Source: Hungatella sp. UBA4396 (GTDB lineage Bacteria; Bacillota; Clostridia; Lachnospirales; Lachnospiraceae). Taken from it: 64,000 bases of DNA. Shown here one piece after another: positions 15,502 to 24,909 of the stretch. The position numbers were made by a program, and so were the translations under genes. The notes under the pieces are model-generated. The model saw only the letters and a program-made list of their open reading frames with translations. It searched no databases and was not told the origin of the DNA. Location of the stretch: contig DGRE01000024.1 of assembly GCA_002389905.1 (NCBI GenBank), positions 1-64,000 on the forward strand. Reading direction: 5' to 3'. The stretch's first letter is position 1; every line of letters begins with the position of its first letter.

Positions 15502-16368
15502 TTAGTTGATTTGATAGAAATTTTCAGTAAAAGTGACGAAATCAGAGATGGCAACGCTTTTGAAACAGCGGTCTGAAATCATCATTGACACATTTCTAGA
15601 AATAGGAACCCCTTCCCGATCCAGTATTGGAATCATCTGGACCTTATCCTGATTGCAGCTCCATCTATCTCCAAAGAGAAAAGTGATCCCTAATCCATGT
15701 TCCACCATCTCTATAGCAATATCTGCATACGGAAACTTGTGCGCTTCATGAGGGAGGCTGCCAAAATACTGCTTCCACCATTGCTCTACTGTGCTTTTCA
15801 CCATTGGATTAAAATAAGATTCAATTAAAGGAAGCTGTTCAATCTCATCAAGGGTGATTCCGTGGGGAGCAACCACATACAAATCTTCATGAAACAGAAC
15901 AATATGTTCTCCCACAAAATGATAATCGCCGCAGATAATTCCAATATCAATGGTTCCGTCAATCAACTGCTTCATAATCACATCACTGGAATTAGGGACT
16001 GTCTGAAATTGCAGCTGATTATATTCTTTCATATATGCTTTTAACAGTTTGGGAAAATGGAGTCTGGCATAAGAGTTGGGAACGCCTATTGCCAGCAGTT
16101 CTTTTTCCAGGACCTCACTGTTAAAATGAACTTTTGTTTCATTAATAATATCCAGAACAATTCTGGCACGTCCCACCAGATATTTCCCCTGTTCTGTAAA
16201 AATCACCCCTTTACTGCTTCTCCTCACAATATCTGTTTCCCATTCTTTTTCCATACTCATGAGACGCTTGGTTAAAGAAGACTGGGACATATATAACATT
16301 TCTGCCGCTTTTGTAATGCTTTTGGTTTCATATAAAACCGTTAATATTTTCCAATCAAGGTTATCCAT
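15502..16368 (-). CDS. LysR-family transcriptional regulator
   Basis: 288 residues. The winged HTH is MDNLDWKILTVLYETKSITKAAEMLYMSQSSLTKRLMSMEKEWETDIVRRSSKG, followed by a LysR substrate-binding domain. I chose the Met at 16368 (AAGG five bases upstream) over the longer frame, because the longer frame would read through the aconitase terminator hairpin at 16393-16435. It lies between the aconitase gene and the lactonase-transporter pair. Closely related in its N-terminus to the LysR at 12000-12968; likely regulates one or both flanking units. Effector unknown, plausibly a tricarboxylate. Confidence 0.92.
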   Translation of the reverse strand: MDNLDWKILTVLYETKSITKAAEMLYMSQSSLTKRLMSMEKEWETDIVRRSSKGVIFTEQGKYLVGRARIVLDIINETKVHFNSEVLEKELLAIGVPNSYARLHFPKLLKAYMKEYNQLQFQTVPNSSDVIMKQLIDGTIDIGIICGDYHFVGEHIVLFHEDLYVVAPHGITLDEIEQLPLIESYFNPMVKSTVEQWWKQYFGSLPHEAHKFPYADIAIEMVEHGLGITFLFGDRWSCNQDKVQMIPILDREGVPISRNVSMMISDRCFKSVAISDFVTFTENFYQIN

Positions 16369-16392
16369 ATCTGCCTTCACCCCAATCTTTCG

Positions 16393-16435
16393 AAAAAAGA
16401 CCGCCATAAAACCCAACTTTCGTTGGCGGCGGTCT
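16393..16435 (-). terminator. Terminator of the aconitase gene
   Basis: AGACCGCC (16435-16428 on minus) pairs with GGCGGTCT (16405-16398), with an inner CCAAC/GTTGG stem, followed by TTTTTTCG. Confidence 0.88.
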
Positions 16436-16460
16436 CATCGGTAGTGTACCAAAGCTTATT

Positions 16461-18419
16461 TTAACCCTTCTGCATAGAAAGCTGCTTTTTCAAATAAGAT
16501 AACTGTCCCCCGCTTAAAATAATCTCTGTTTCATTATCGGATAATTCCAGTCTCACATCAAAGGAAAATCCTTTTGTTTTATTTTTTATGGTTATCCGTC
16601 TGGCCGCAATCTGGTCTAAGAAATTCTCAAATTCCAATTCATCTCCCAACTCAATCCTGTCATAATCCTCCGGATTCTCAAAGAGCATGGGAATGATTCC
16701 GTGATTGATCAAATTCCCCTTATGAATTCTGGCAATGCTTTTTGCAACCACCGCCTTAACGCCCAGAAACATGGGATTGATTGCCGCATGTTCTCTGGAA
16801 GAACCCTGCCCATAGTTTTCACCGCCAATGATAATGCTTTTTCCCATTTCCTTTGCCCGTGAAGCAAAGTCCGGATCATAACGGTGATAGCAGTACTGTG
16901 ACATCAAAGGAATATTGGACCGCATACTGCTAAATTCCGCACTGGCGGGAGTGATGTCATCAGTGGTGATATTATCTCCTCCCTTTAAGCTGACAGAAAT
17001 ACACATGGAAGCTTCCGGCGCTTCTGGGATAGGGAGATATTTAATATTGGGACCTCTTACAATTTCTACTTTCTTTGCCTCTTCTTCGGAAAGAGGTTTG
17101 ATAATCATGGAATCTTCAATGGTATAATGCTCCGGTTCCCTGATATCCTTTAACTTTATAATATCTGCCCCCATAATGTCCTCTGCGGATGCAAAGGTTC
17201 CCATTATGGCTGTTGCTGCCGCACTCTCCGGACTTACCAGGTAAATCTCTGCATTGGGATTTCCTGCACGCCCTTTAAAGTTCCGGTTGGAGGTACGTAC
17301 TGCTACGCCTTCTGTCGCCGGGCTCTGTCCAATGGCACAGCATGGGCCGCAGGCCAGTTCCAACATACGGACGCCTGCATTTAACAGCATATCAATGTAA
17401 CCATCCCGCATTAAATCACGGTATACCTGCTTAGAGGAAACAGCACAGGTACAGCTTACATTTTCATGGACAAAATGTCCTTCAAACACCAATGCAGCTT
17501 TGGCAATATCGGAGTAGCTGGCATTGGTACAGCTTCCTAAAAACACCTGCTGAACCGGCTTTTTCTCCACATCTTTGATGGGAATGACATTGTCCGGCTG
17601 GTGAGGACAGGCAATGAGGGGAACTAATTCATTTAAATTGATTTCTATGCAGTCGTCATATTCAGCATCCTCATCAGGTAAAAGTTCTATGTAATCCTCT
17701 TCCCGTTCCTGAGCTGCCATAAATTTACGAACCTGTTCATCTGCCGGAAAAATGGAAGTGGTTGCGCCCATTTCTGCTCCCATGTTTGCAATGGTAGCTC
17801 TCTCCGGAACCTCCAGCTTTGCCGCTCCCGGCCCCACATACTCGTATACATTGCCAAGACCGCCCTTGATGCTGACACGCCGCAGCATTTCCAGTATTAC
17901 TTCCTTCGCATTGCATCCAGGCTGCAGCTCTCCGGTTAAATATACTTTCACCACCTTCGGCATACTAAGACGCATGGGAAGTCCTGTCATGGCAGTTGCC
18001 ACATCCATACCGCCCACACCAATGCAGAGCATTCCTACGGAACCGCTGTGGGGGGTATGACTGTCCCCTCCCATACATATCTGGCCTGGAACGGCAAATC
18101 TGGATACCTGGATGGTGTGGCAGATTCCATTTCCCGGCCTTGATACATGGACGCCGAAACGTTTGGCTGCCGACTGAAGATAAATATGGTCATCAGGAGT
18201 TTTATGGTCCAGATATAATAAATTGTGATCCAGATGGCTTACACTGCAATCAATACCGATCCGGTCAAGGCCAATGGCCTCAAATGCTAAATATGTCATG
18301 ACCGCATTAATATCGTGAGTCATTGTCTGGTCTACCTTGATAAAAACATCCTCTCCCGGCACCATGCTTCCTGAAACGTAATGTGATTCTATAATCTTTT
18401 TTGTTAAGGACTTGCCCAT
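16461..18419 (-). CDS. acn: Aconitate hydratase (aconitase)
   Basis: 652 residues, the compact bacterial/mitochondrial-like form. GGDSHTPHSGSVG (~117-129) binds substrate; the iron-sulfur ligands are the Cys of LGSCTNAS (~residue 296) and ACGPCCAIG (~356-364); the mobile swivel domain carries YGQGSSREHAAINP (~536-549). It interconverts citrate, cis-aconitate and isocitrate. It ends a unit with its own terminator, 125 bases downstream of the isocitrate-type dehydrogenase gene in the same direction. No citrate synthase is adjacent, so a catabolic role on imported tricarboxylate is as likely as a biosynthetic one. A homoaconitase-like substrate cannot be excluded. Confidence 0.9.
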   Translation of the reverse strand: MGKSLTKKIIESHYVSGSMVPGEDVFIKVDQTMTHDINAVMTYLAFEAIGLDRIGIDCSVSHLDHNLLYLDHKTPDDHIYLQSAAKRFGVHVSRPGNGICHTIQVSRFAVPGQICMGGDSHTPHSGSVGMLCIGVGGMDVATAMTGLPMRLSMPKVVKVYLTGELQPGCNAKEVILEMLRRVSIKGGLGNVYEYVGPGAAKLEVPERATIANMGAEMGATTSIFPADEQVRKFMAAQEREEDYIELLPDEDAEYDDCIEINLNELVPLIACPHQPDNVIPIKDVEKKPVQQVFLGSCTNASYSDIAKAALVFEGHFVHENVSCTCAVSSKQVYRDLMRDGYIDMLLNAGVRMLELACGPCCAIGQSPATEGVAVRTSNRNFKGRAGNPNAEIYLVSPESAAATAIMGTFASAEDIMGADIIKLKDIREPEHYTIEDSMIIKPLSEEEAKKVEIVRGPNIKYLPIPEAPEASMCISVSLKGGDNITTDDITPASAEFSSMRSNIPLMSQYCYHRYDPDFASRAKEMGKSIIIGGENYGQGSSREHAAINPMFLGVKAVVAKSIARIHKGNLINHGIIPMLFENPEDYDRIELGDELEFENFLDQIAARRITIKNKTKGFSFDVRLELSDNETEIILSGGQLSYLKKQLSMQKG

Positions 18420-18544
18420 GTTTTTTCTCCCCGCAATCTGAGAATTAATATTTTACTATAATTGTAATTGTTTAAATTTTATCAAAAATAATATTCAAAG
18501 TATAATTGTTAAAAAGCATATCTCAATTACTTTTTGTTATGGCC

Positions 18545-19705
18545 TTATATCTTTTCAATGGTGTTAATTAAATAGTCAGTAAATTCTCTTGTACTGGCAT
18601 CTTCTGTGAATGTAGTAAGTACTACTTCCTTCTCAGTTAATGTACAAATATCCAATGCATCTTCCAACTTCTTTTTCCTATCGGCAAAGCCAATATGTCC
18701 AAGCATCATTCCTACAGCTCTAATCAAACTGCAAGGATCTGCGTATTCACCTCTGCCGTGATCAATCAGAAACGGTGCCGTTCCATGAATTGCTTCAAAC
18801 ATCGCATATTTGTTGCCAATATTAGAGGAGGAAGCTGTCCCAAGACCGCCCTGATGCTCAGCTGCCACATCAGTTACGATATCTCCATATAAGTTAGGAA
18901 GCACAATTACTTCAATTCCTTTATTGAATTCCGGATCAAGCATCTTTGCAGACATCGCATCCACTAATCGCTCCTGAATTTCAATTTCCGGATATTCCTC
19001 ACCAACTTTACGCACTGCTTTAATAAAGTTACCATCTGCCAGTTTAACAATATTGGCCTTTGTTACAATTGTAACATTCTTCTTTCCATTTTTCTTTGCA
19101 AACTCGAATGCGGCCCGGGCAATCCGTTCACTTCCTTGTTTGGTTTGCACTTTAAAGTCAACGGCCAGGTCTTCATTTACTTGAATTCCCTTATTTCCCC
19201 AAATATATTCTCCTTCAATATTCTCGCGGAAAAAAGTCCAGTCAATGCCTTTGTCTGGTATCCGGATAGGCCTTACTGCTGCGAAAAGTTCCAAGCCACG
19301 GCGCAATAAGCTGTTGGCGCTGACCAGATTCGGCCATGGCTCACCTGCACGGGGAGTTACCATTGGCCCCTTCAAAATAACATCACATTTTTTAATTTCA
19401 GCCATCACTTCGTCAGGAAGGGATTGCAATTTTGCCGCACGATTTTCAATGGTCATTCCTTCAATTTCAACGATTTCAATTTTTCCCTTTGCGATTTCCT
19501 CTTTTACAAGAACATTTAAAACTCTAATTGCCTCGCGCATAATAATCGGCCCAATTCCATCACCGGGAAGCACTCCCACAACAATCTTTTCCAGTTTGGA
19601 AAAATCTTTGACTTCTATGTCCGCTTTCATCCGTTCAATGCGTGCAAACTCCGATTCAATTAAGGCTGCAAACTCTTCCTGCGCTTTCTTTATCGCCTGA
19701 TCCAT
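18545..19705 (-). CDS. Isocitrate dehydrogenase-type beta-decarboxylating dehydrogenase
   Basis: 386 residues of the isocitrate/isopropylmalate dehydrogenase family. GDGIGPIIMREAIRVL is the nucleotide-fold start, SANSLLRRGLELFAAVRPI carries the substrate Ser/Asn/Arg cluster seen in isocitrate dehydrogenases, FRENIEGEYIWG follows, and the metal-binding Asp cluster is NLYGDIVTDVAAEHQGGLG. AIHGTAPFLIDHGRGEYADP is the cofactor loop. It probably makes 2-oxoglutarate from isocitrate, which fits the adjacent aconitase. An N-terminal 45-residue helical extension precedes the fold. Cofactor preference cannot be judged safely from the sequence alone. Confidence 0.88.
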   Translation of the reverse strand: MDQAIKKAQEEFAALIESEFARIERMKADIEVKDFSKLEKIVVGVLPGDGIGPIIMREAIRVLNVLVKEEIAKGKIEIVEIEGMTIENRAAKLQSLPDEVMAEIKKCDVILKGPMVTPRAGEPWPNLVSANSLLRRGLELFAAVRPIRIPDKGIDWTFFRENIEGEYIWGNKGIQVNEDLAVDFKVQTKQGSERIARAAFEFAKKNGKKNVTIVTKANIVKLADGNFIKAVRKVGEEYPEIEIQERLVDAMSAKMLDPEFNKGIEVIVLPNLYGDIVTDVAAEHQGGLGTASSSNIGNKYAMFEAIHGTAPFLIDHGRGEYADPCSLIRAVGMMLGHIGFADRKKKLEDALDICTLTEKEVVLTTFTEDASTREFTDYLINTIEKI

Positions 19706-19795
19706 AATTATTCCTCCACTAAAAACTTATTATTTTATATTTTGTATTTATAAAACTCATAAACTTACCGGGTACTTCAGCTCATCAAGCAATAT

Positions 19796-20410
19796 CTATT
19801 CTGCCTGTATAACTGTTGTGAGTATCTTCCCTGTCTCTTCCATTAAATGAATGGTATAATTCTGATTTTTAATTTTTTCCCTGCTCCGGGCCAATATTTC
19901 GTCCGCCTCAGAGAATGGAAATGCACATATTCCATTTCTATCAGCTACGATAATATCACCCTGGTTCACCACAATCCCACCACAAGCTACGGGACATCCC
20001 CATCTGCCTTTACCGGTTTTCAGTGCTGTCCCAGGAGTCACTGCCCTGGCAAAAACCGGAATCCCGGCAGACTCACATCCGTCAATATCCCGAAATGCTC
20101 CATCGACAATAACACCGGTAACTCCAAGTTTTTTTGCACAGATACTGCGGTGGTCGCCCCAATAAGAACTTCTTTTATTTCCTTTTCCGGAAATCACAAT
20201 AATATCTCCGGTTTTCGCATACAATAAGGCCTCTGCCACATATCCCCCTTCACCAACCGGCACATCAATGGTAAATGCGGTGCCAACAATCCGCCCATTG
20301 CCAACAATCTGCCTGATTTCCGAATCCATGGTTTGATAAAACTCCATCCCATCGCATAATTCCGGAACAGAATATTGCGCAATCTGCAGCATTAAATCAT
20401 CCTTGCTCAT
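19796..20410 (-). CDS. RraA-family protein, predicted 2-oxoacid aldolase (LigK/HMG aldolase-like)
   Basis: 205 residues of the RraA/4-hydroxy-4-methyl-2-oxoglutarate aldolase fold. The GDIIVISGKGNKRSSYWGDHRSICAKKLGVTGVIVDGAFRDIDGC stretch holds the pyruvate- and metal-binding region (GD.R..D pattern G-A-F-R-D), and the C-terminus VNQGDIIVADRNGICAFP is typical. Catalytic members split 4-carboxy-4-hydroxy-2-oxoadipate or oxaloacetate to pyruvate; non-catalytic members inhibit RNase E. A catabolic context and the GAFRD motif favour the aldolase. Start at 20410, five bases after GGAGG, overlapping the hydratase stop by 14 bases, which means tight coupling. Confidence 0.85.
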   Translation of the reverse strand: MSKDDLMLQIAQYSVPELCDGMEFYQTMDSEIRQIVGNGRIVGTAFTIDVPVGEGGYVAEALLYAKTGDIIVISGKGNKRSSYWGDHRSICAKKLGVTGVIVDGAFRDIDGCESAGIPVFARAVTPGTALKTGKGRWGCPVACGGIVVNQGDIIVADRNGICAFPFSEADEILARSREKIKNQNYTIHLMEETGKILTTVIQAE

Positions 20411-22652
20411 CATCCCCTCCATCATTTTTATAATAATTTATCAAACATCCGGAAAGGAGAATATGCTTTTCTTCTGAAGTCATCTTACCGACATTACAGA
20501 AATAGACTTTACCAGTGCCATCTAATACTTCAACTGGAATCTGGTCAGACCCAGACTGTACATAATCCCGGATACCTTTTATTAATAAATAGGTTCCATC
20601 TTTCAACTCCAGCTTTTCATTGGTCTGAAGGGGTAAAATCCCCCAATTAATCAAATTAGACCGATAGCGTTTCGTTGCATAAGAATTTGTTAAATTCGCC
20701 ATACCACCCAGCACTTTTTGACAACTTGCAGCTTGTTCCCGGGATGATCCGTCACCGATTTCATCTGCTGCCATAATACTGCCCACCGTAATTTCCTCCG
20801 GCTGACACTTCAAATCTGCACACAGCTGAGTGAGCAGGGCAGAACATTGAGAATCCGAGATTATCCCCCCCTTCTGACGTTCTTCATTGCAAATTCTTAT
20901 CTCTTTCGCCTTTTTGACATATTCCGGATCTCTGCTGATCATCGTATACTCAGAAATTTTCTGTGGATTTGAACGATAAGAAGATGCATCCCCAGACGGT
21001 ATTAACTCATCCGTTGTAACCGAGCCCTGATAAGAACCTGCAACCCGCAAAAGAATATGCTTTCCAAATCCGCTAAATTCAGGCCAATCGGCAATATTGG
21101 GTCCCATTTTCAACTCATGATCCGGATCTCCCTTCTGGAAGTTATCAAATACCTGGTTTTCATATATAGCCCCATTATAGTTATAAGCCAATGATTGATA
21201 TTCCACATCCAGTTCTGTGGCTGCAGTCAATCTCCCTTTATTCCGAACCGTAGCTGCAATTGATCTGGCATCCATGAGAATGGAGGCTGCCATTTGTCCT
21301 TGACCAGGTTTGGAGCCTTCACGATTTGCATAATTTCTTGTCATATGCCTGATACTTACCTGGTTATCTGCCGGCACATCTGTGACACCAAAACATGGTC
21401 CGCAGATACATGGCCTGATTGCTGCTCCGTTAACAGACAGACGATTTATTATTCCAGACTCCATCAATGCATAATTGACCGGCTGACTGGATGGATTAAT
21501 ACCGAGCCGGATTCCCCCGCCGTTTATGGCACTGCCTTCCAAAATATCTGTCATCGCAACAATATTTTCAAACATTCCGCCAGCACATCCGCTGACCAGA
21601 GCCTGGTCTGCAACAAATTCCCCATCTCTGATATGATCCATAATGAAAAAGCGATTGCCCTGATTTCCCTTAATACGGTTCCCTTCCTTTTCCACCTCAC
21701 CCAGATACTTCTCCGGATCAGCTTTAAATTCACAAATCTTAACCACATTACTGGGATGAAAAGGCAGAGCCATCATACTTTCAACTTCTGACAAATTGAT
21801 TTCAATCATGCCATCATAGTATGCAACCCCCTTAGGTTTCAGCTCACAATAGTCTTCTTCCCGCTGATGTATCTGCAAATAGTCTTTCACCAAATCATCC
21901 GTACACCAAACACTTGACAATGCAGCACTCTCTGTTGTCATCACATCAATTCCCATGCGGAATTCAACAGATAACTGGGATATACCATCACCGACAAACT
22001 CCAGAATCTTGTTCTTGTTAAATCCTTTTTTAAAGGTTGCACCAATCAGTACCAGAGCCACATCCATAGGTCCTATCCCAGGCCTGGGAGCACCTGTCAG
22101 CTTAACAGCAAGAATTGGCGGCCGGGAAATATCATAGGTTTTACCCAAAAGCTGTTTTACAACTTCACCGCCGCCTTCACCAATCCCCATGGTTCCCAAA
22201 GCTCCATATCTTGTATGGCTGTCAGACCCTAAAATCATCTTTCCACATCCAGCCATACGTTCTCTCATATATTGATGTAAAACACCGCCATATGGCGGCA
22301 AAAAAATGCCGCCGTATTTTTTGGCATTATCCAGGCCAAAAACATGATCATCCTCGTTGATTGTCCCTCCAACTGCACATAATGTATGATGGCAGTTGGA
22401 CAATACATAAGGAACCGGAAATTCTTTCAACCCGCTGGCCCTGGCAGTCTGGAGAATATTTACGTAATTATTGTCTGGTGATACTAATGCGTCAAATTTT
22501 AATTTTAACTCATCCATGTTATCACTTTGATTATGAGACTCCAAAATCTGGTAAGAAATCGTGTTCTTTTCGGCCTCTTCTCTGGTGATTTGAACATCTG
22601 CATGATTTCCATCGGCAGTCAAAAACACACCATGTTCTATTAATTCTATCAT
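20397..22652 (-). CDS. Aconitase-superfamily hydratase, YbhJ-like (751 residues)
   Basis: Single-chain aconitase-superfamily protein, longer and divergent from the aconitase at 16461. LGSDSHTRYGALG (~residue 142 on), iron-sulfur Cys at ~356 (VSGCAGG) and the pair in ICGPCFG (~417, 420) are intact, and the C-terminal swivel has GDGSSREQAAS. E. coli YbhJ has the same length and architecture and is also encoded beside a PrpF-family and a SLC13 gene (family knowledge). Substrate unknown; hydration of a substituted aconitate or mesaconate is inferred. The ATG at 22652 has GGGAGG six bases upstream. An operator-like box lies at 22786-22802. Confidence 0.87.
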   Translation of the reverse strand: MIELIEHGVFLTADGNHADVQITREEAEKNTISYQILESHNQSDNMDELKLKFDALVSPDNNYVNILQTARASGLKEFPVPYVLSNCHHTLCAVGGTINEDDHVFGLDNAKKYGGIFLPPYGGVLHQYMRERMAGCGKMILGSDSHTRYGALGTMGIGEGGGEVVKQLLGKTYDISRPPILAVKLTGAPRPGIGPMDVALVLIGATFKKGFNKNKILEFVGDGISQLSVEFRMGIDVMTTESAALSSVWCTDDLVKDYLQIHQREEDYCELKPKGVAYYDGMIEINLSEVESMMALPFHPSNVVKICEFKADPEKYLGEVEKEGNRIKGNQGNRFFIMDHIRDGEFVADQALVSGCAGGMFENIVAMTDILEGSAINGGGIRLGINPSSQPVNYALMESGIINRLSVNGAAIRPCICGPCFGVTDVPADNQVSIRHMTRNYANREGSKPGQGQMAASILMDARSIAATVRNKGRLTAATELDVEYQSLAYNYNGAIYENQVFDNFQKGDPDHELKMGPNIADWPEFSGFGKHILLRVAGSYQGSVTTDELIPSGDASSYRSNPQKISEYTMISRDPEYVKKAKEIRICNEERQKGGIISDSQCSALLTQLCADLKCQPEEITVGSIMAADEIGDGSSREQAASCQKVLGGMANLTNSYATKRYRSNLINWGILPLQTNEKLELKDGTYLLIKGIRDYVQSGSDQIPVEVLDGTGKVYFCNVGKMTSEEKHILLSGCLINYYKNDGGDDEQG

Positions 22653-22785
22653 TTGAATCCTCCCACACATTCATAATGCTGATTATTCATTCACTTGTGA
22701 TTTGATATAAAAAAATCCCTATTTCTATCCTTTCTTATTTGTTTTAATTTTAACAGAATCAGTGCCGGAAAGGAAATGATATAAT

Positions 22786-22802
22786 GGAATGAATTCATAA
22801 CC
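22786..22802 (-). promoter_or_regulatory. Operator-like 17-bp box upstream of the hydratase-RraA unit
   Basis: Plus-strand GGAATGAATTCATAACC, containing the palindrome ATGAATTCAT. It is centred about 54 bases upstream of the predicted start that follows TAAAAT (minus strand, 22752-22747). Closely similar boxes occur at 28953-28969 and 31377-31393. Confidence 0.55.
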
Positions 22803-22841
22803 AATTTTTATTTTGAATGTACAAATCCTATGAACTCAGCA

Positions 22842-23492
22842 TCATACTCCTAAAAAAGTTAAGGCCTGATAAGCACTGGCCGGACTGGTATAGACAGATG
22901 CATGTTGAGCCACATATCCATTGATTGCCTCAGACATAGAAATCTGAGCCAATACAATCTTGTCATATTCAGGGTCAAGCTCTTCCACCATCCTGAGAAT
23001 CAATTCATTGCACAGTTTCATATTCCCTTTTTCTGCAGCATCATAAGCCCCTGGAACCACAATCATATCCACTTGTTTGGATGTTCCATTTTTTTTACAG
23101 TATGACAGATACAGATTCTTTGTTGTTTCCACTGTTCCTTCAAACGTACATAATATAGCGGTTTTTCCACTTTGTTTTGAAACCGCATCAAGCATAGCCC
23201 CATCCGGACATATGATCGGGACTGACAACAGTTGCGAAAAAGCATTAACATGTGCCGAGAAAATGGTACAGGTAAGGATAATTCCATCCGCTCCGTCAAC
23301 ACAAGCCTGTACAAGCATATGAAACATTCTCCCAACTGACGCATCCGTCAGTTTACCATCTCGTCTCACATGTTCTAACAGCTGGCTGTCCAGATAATTT
23401 CTCACCTCTATGTCGGGGGCATTTTGCATTAAATACCGGGTCATAGGATTTACCGCATTTAAAGTTACACTAACTAACGCAATTTTTTTCAT
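22842..23492 (-). CDS. Asp/Glu/hydantoin racemase-family protein
   Basis: 216 residues beginning MKKIALVSVTLNAVNPM. One catalytic Cys region is clear (GADGIILTCTIFSAHV, ~residues 75-90), but the second Cys region of aspartate/glutamate racemases is replaced by IVLAQISMSEA, a form seen in the sub-branch of uncertain function. It may be a decarboxylase- or isomerase-like enzyme acting on a malonate- or maleate-type acid rather than an amino-acid racemase. The ATG at 23492 follows AGGAG by six bases. It closes the kinase-aldolase-dehydrogenase unit and is followed by the hydratase promoter region. Confidence 0.75.
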   Translation of the reverse strand: MKKIALVSVTLNAVNPMTRYLMQNAPDIEVRNYLDSQLLEHVRRDGKLTDASVGRMFHMLVQACVDGADGIILTCTIFSAHVNAFSQLLSVPIICPDGAMLDAVSKQSGKTAILCTFEGTVETTKNLYLSYCKKNGTSKQVDMIVVPGAYDAAEKGNMKLCNELILRMVEELDPEYDKIVLAQISMSEAINGYVAQHASVYTSPASAYQALTFLGV

Positions 23493-23504
23493 CCCCATCT
23501 CCTA

Positions 23505-23639
23505 TTAGTTAATAATAATATCAGCAAGTCTTCTTTGGGGTACATAATCCACAATATCCAGAAATTCATCGCGGGATATCACTCTGCTTTCATCATAGCT
23601 GCGATAACTGCGGTTTTGTTTTAATAAGTTTTTCAGCAT
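23505..23639 (-). pseudogene. Nitroreductase mini-gene: N-terminus joined in frame to C-terminus by internal deletion
   Basis: A 44-residue open frame with a good ribosome site (GGAG nine bases before ATG) lies between the kinase and racemase genes. Residues 1-31 (LKNLLKQNRSYRSYDESRVISRDEFLDIVD) read like the start of a clostridial nitroreductase, and the last 12 (VPQRRLADIIIN) read like the extreme C-terminus of the same family (VPKRxLxxIIxx). The flavin-binding middle is missing without loss of frame. I infer a clean in-frame deletion of roughly 100-140 codons. A functional peptide is possible but unsupported. Confidence 0.65.
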
Positions 23640-23645
23640 TTTTAT

Positions 23646-24908
23646 TTACTCCTTTTCAGTCATAACAACTGCACGGTCAAAGAAATCGACCTGTCCAAAA
23701 TTGCCGGATTTCAAAATCAACCGTACAGCCGGAGCTTCAACTGGTATCATAACCGGCACTCCCGGGGCAATACTGTCCAGAATATAAAATGTTTGATACC
23801 CCAAAGCCTTTGTAACTGCCCCAGATGTCTCCCCACCAGCAACGATAATTCTACTGCGGCCATTAGCTGCCGCTGTTACTGCCAATGAAGATATTAAAGA
23901 TTCAATTGCTGATGCTATTTTTGTAATTCCATAAGTTTGATTTTCTACAATTTCTATAGCACTGGCTGAACTATAGATCAGCGGCGTTGTGGTTTGTTGT
24001 TCGACCCATTCCCAGATGGTTTCTGCAGTCACCTCGCCTGTAAGTAATTTCTGGGGTTCTATGCGGTAAGACGGATAGCCTTTCTCTTTAAAATCAGCTA
24101 TTTGTTTTAATGTTACAGCGGAGCAGCTTCCCGCCAATACAATCCCTTTCCCTTCGGTACTCATATCATGCATTTGAACATTATTATCCTGGCCTGACTG
24201 TTTCATTACTTGTGCCAGGGCTCCTCCCAGACCTGAACCGCCTGTAAAAAAACGGCACTCTGAAAAAGCTTTAGCAATATTGATTCCATGTTCATCTTGA
24301 TAATAGTCCGGAACCAGATAGAATCTGTTTTTATTTTGTTGGCAGAGCTGTTTCAAGATAAGTGCATGACTTTCTGTCATGGATTCGTCTATCACTTCAC
24401 AGCGATATTTTCCTTGTTCTTTCATCAACTCAGGAATACTGGATTTTGTCATAGGTGTCAAAGGATGATCCTTCATATGGCTTTCATGCAAAAGGACATT
24501 ACCAACATATATTTGACCACGCTTAACCGTTCTGCCATTTACAGGCAATGATAGGCAAAGCAGGGTATATGGAATATCAAATGCATCCATCACCGCATCA
24601 ATAACCGGCCCGATATTCCCTTCCGAAGTAGAATCAAATGTTGAGCAATACTTAAAATAAAATTTCTGGGAACCAATTCCATCCAACCACCGAAATGCAT
24701 CCATAGACTGACCAACGGCTTTATCCCGCTCAATCGTTCTCGTCTTAAGGGCAATCACAACACACTGAATTTCTTCTGATATTGTGGTATTTTCAGTAGG
24801 TAATTCATTTATTAACAACGTTTCCATACCTGCCTGCCTAAAAAAAGAAGCGATATCCGATGCTCCGGTAAAATCGTCTGCAACACAACCAATCTTAATA
24901 TCACGCAT
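23646..24908 (-). CDS. Four-carbon acid sugar kinase family protein (DUF1537, OtnK-like)
   Basis: 420 residues. The N-terminal domain begins IKIGCVADDFTGASDIASFFRQAG, the DUF1537 hallmark, and the C-terminal nucleotide-binding domain holds IIVAGGETSGAVTKALG (~residues 360-376) with VPGVPV-like P-loop text after it. Known members phosphorylate D-threonate, 3-oxo-tetronates or erythronates at O4. The class II aldolase gene immediately upstream (two bases between stop and start) is the usual partner in the OtnK-OtnC pathway to dihydroxyacetone phosphate. Start at 24908, seven bases after GGAGG. The precise substrate is not deducible. Confidence 0.88.
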   Translation of the reverse strand: MRDIKIGCVADDFTGASDIASFFRQAGMETLLINELPTENTTISEEIQCVVIALKTRTIERDKAVGQSMDAFRWLDGIGSQKFYFKYCSTFDSTSEGNIGPVIDAVMDAFDIPYTLLCLSLPVNGRTVKRGQIYVGNVLLHESHMKDHPLTPMTKSSIPELMKEQGKYRCEVIDESMTESHALILKQLCQQNKNRFYLVPDYYQDEHGINIAKAFSECRFFTGGSGLGGALAQVMKQSGQDNNVQMHDMSTEGKGIVLAGSCSAVTLKQIADFKEKGYPSYRIEPQKLLTGEVTAETIWEWVEQQTTTPLIYSSASAIEIVENQTYGITKIASAIESLISSLAVTAAANGRSRIIVAGGETSGAVTKALGYQTFYILDSIAPGVPVMIPVEAPAVRLILKSGNFGQVDFFDRAVVMTEKE

Positions 24909-24909
24909 T

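Noticed and set aside
16369..16416. Upstream Met of the lysR at 15502
   Set aside because: The extension runs through the aconitase terminator hairpin and lacks a ribosome site.
19706..19795. A degenerate copy of the box upstream of the isocitrate-type dehydrogenase gene
   Set aside because: AACTCATAAAC is similar to part of the box, but the match is short and lies in AT-rich sequence where chance matches are expected.
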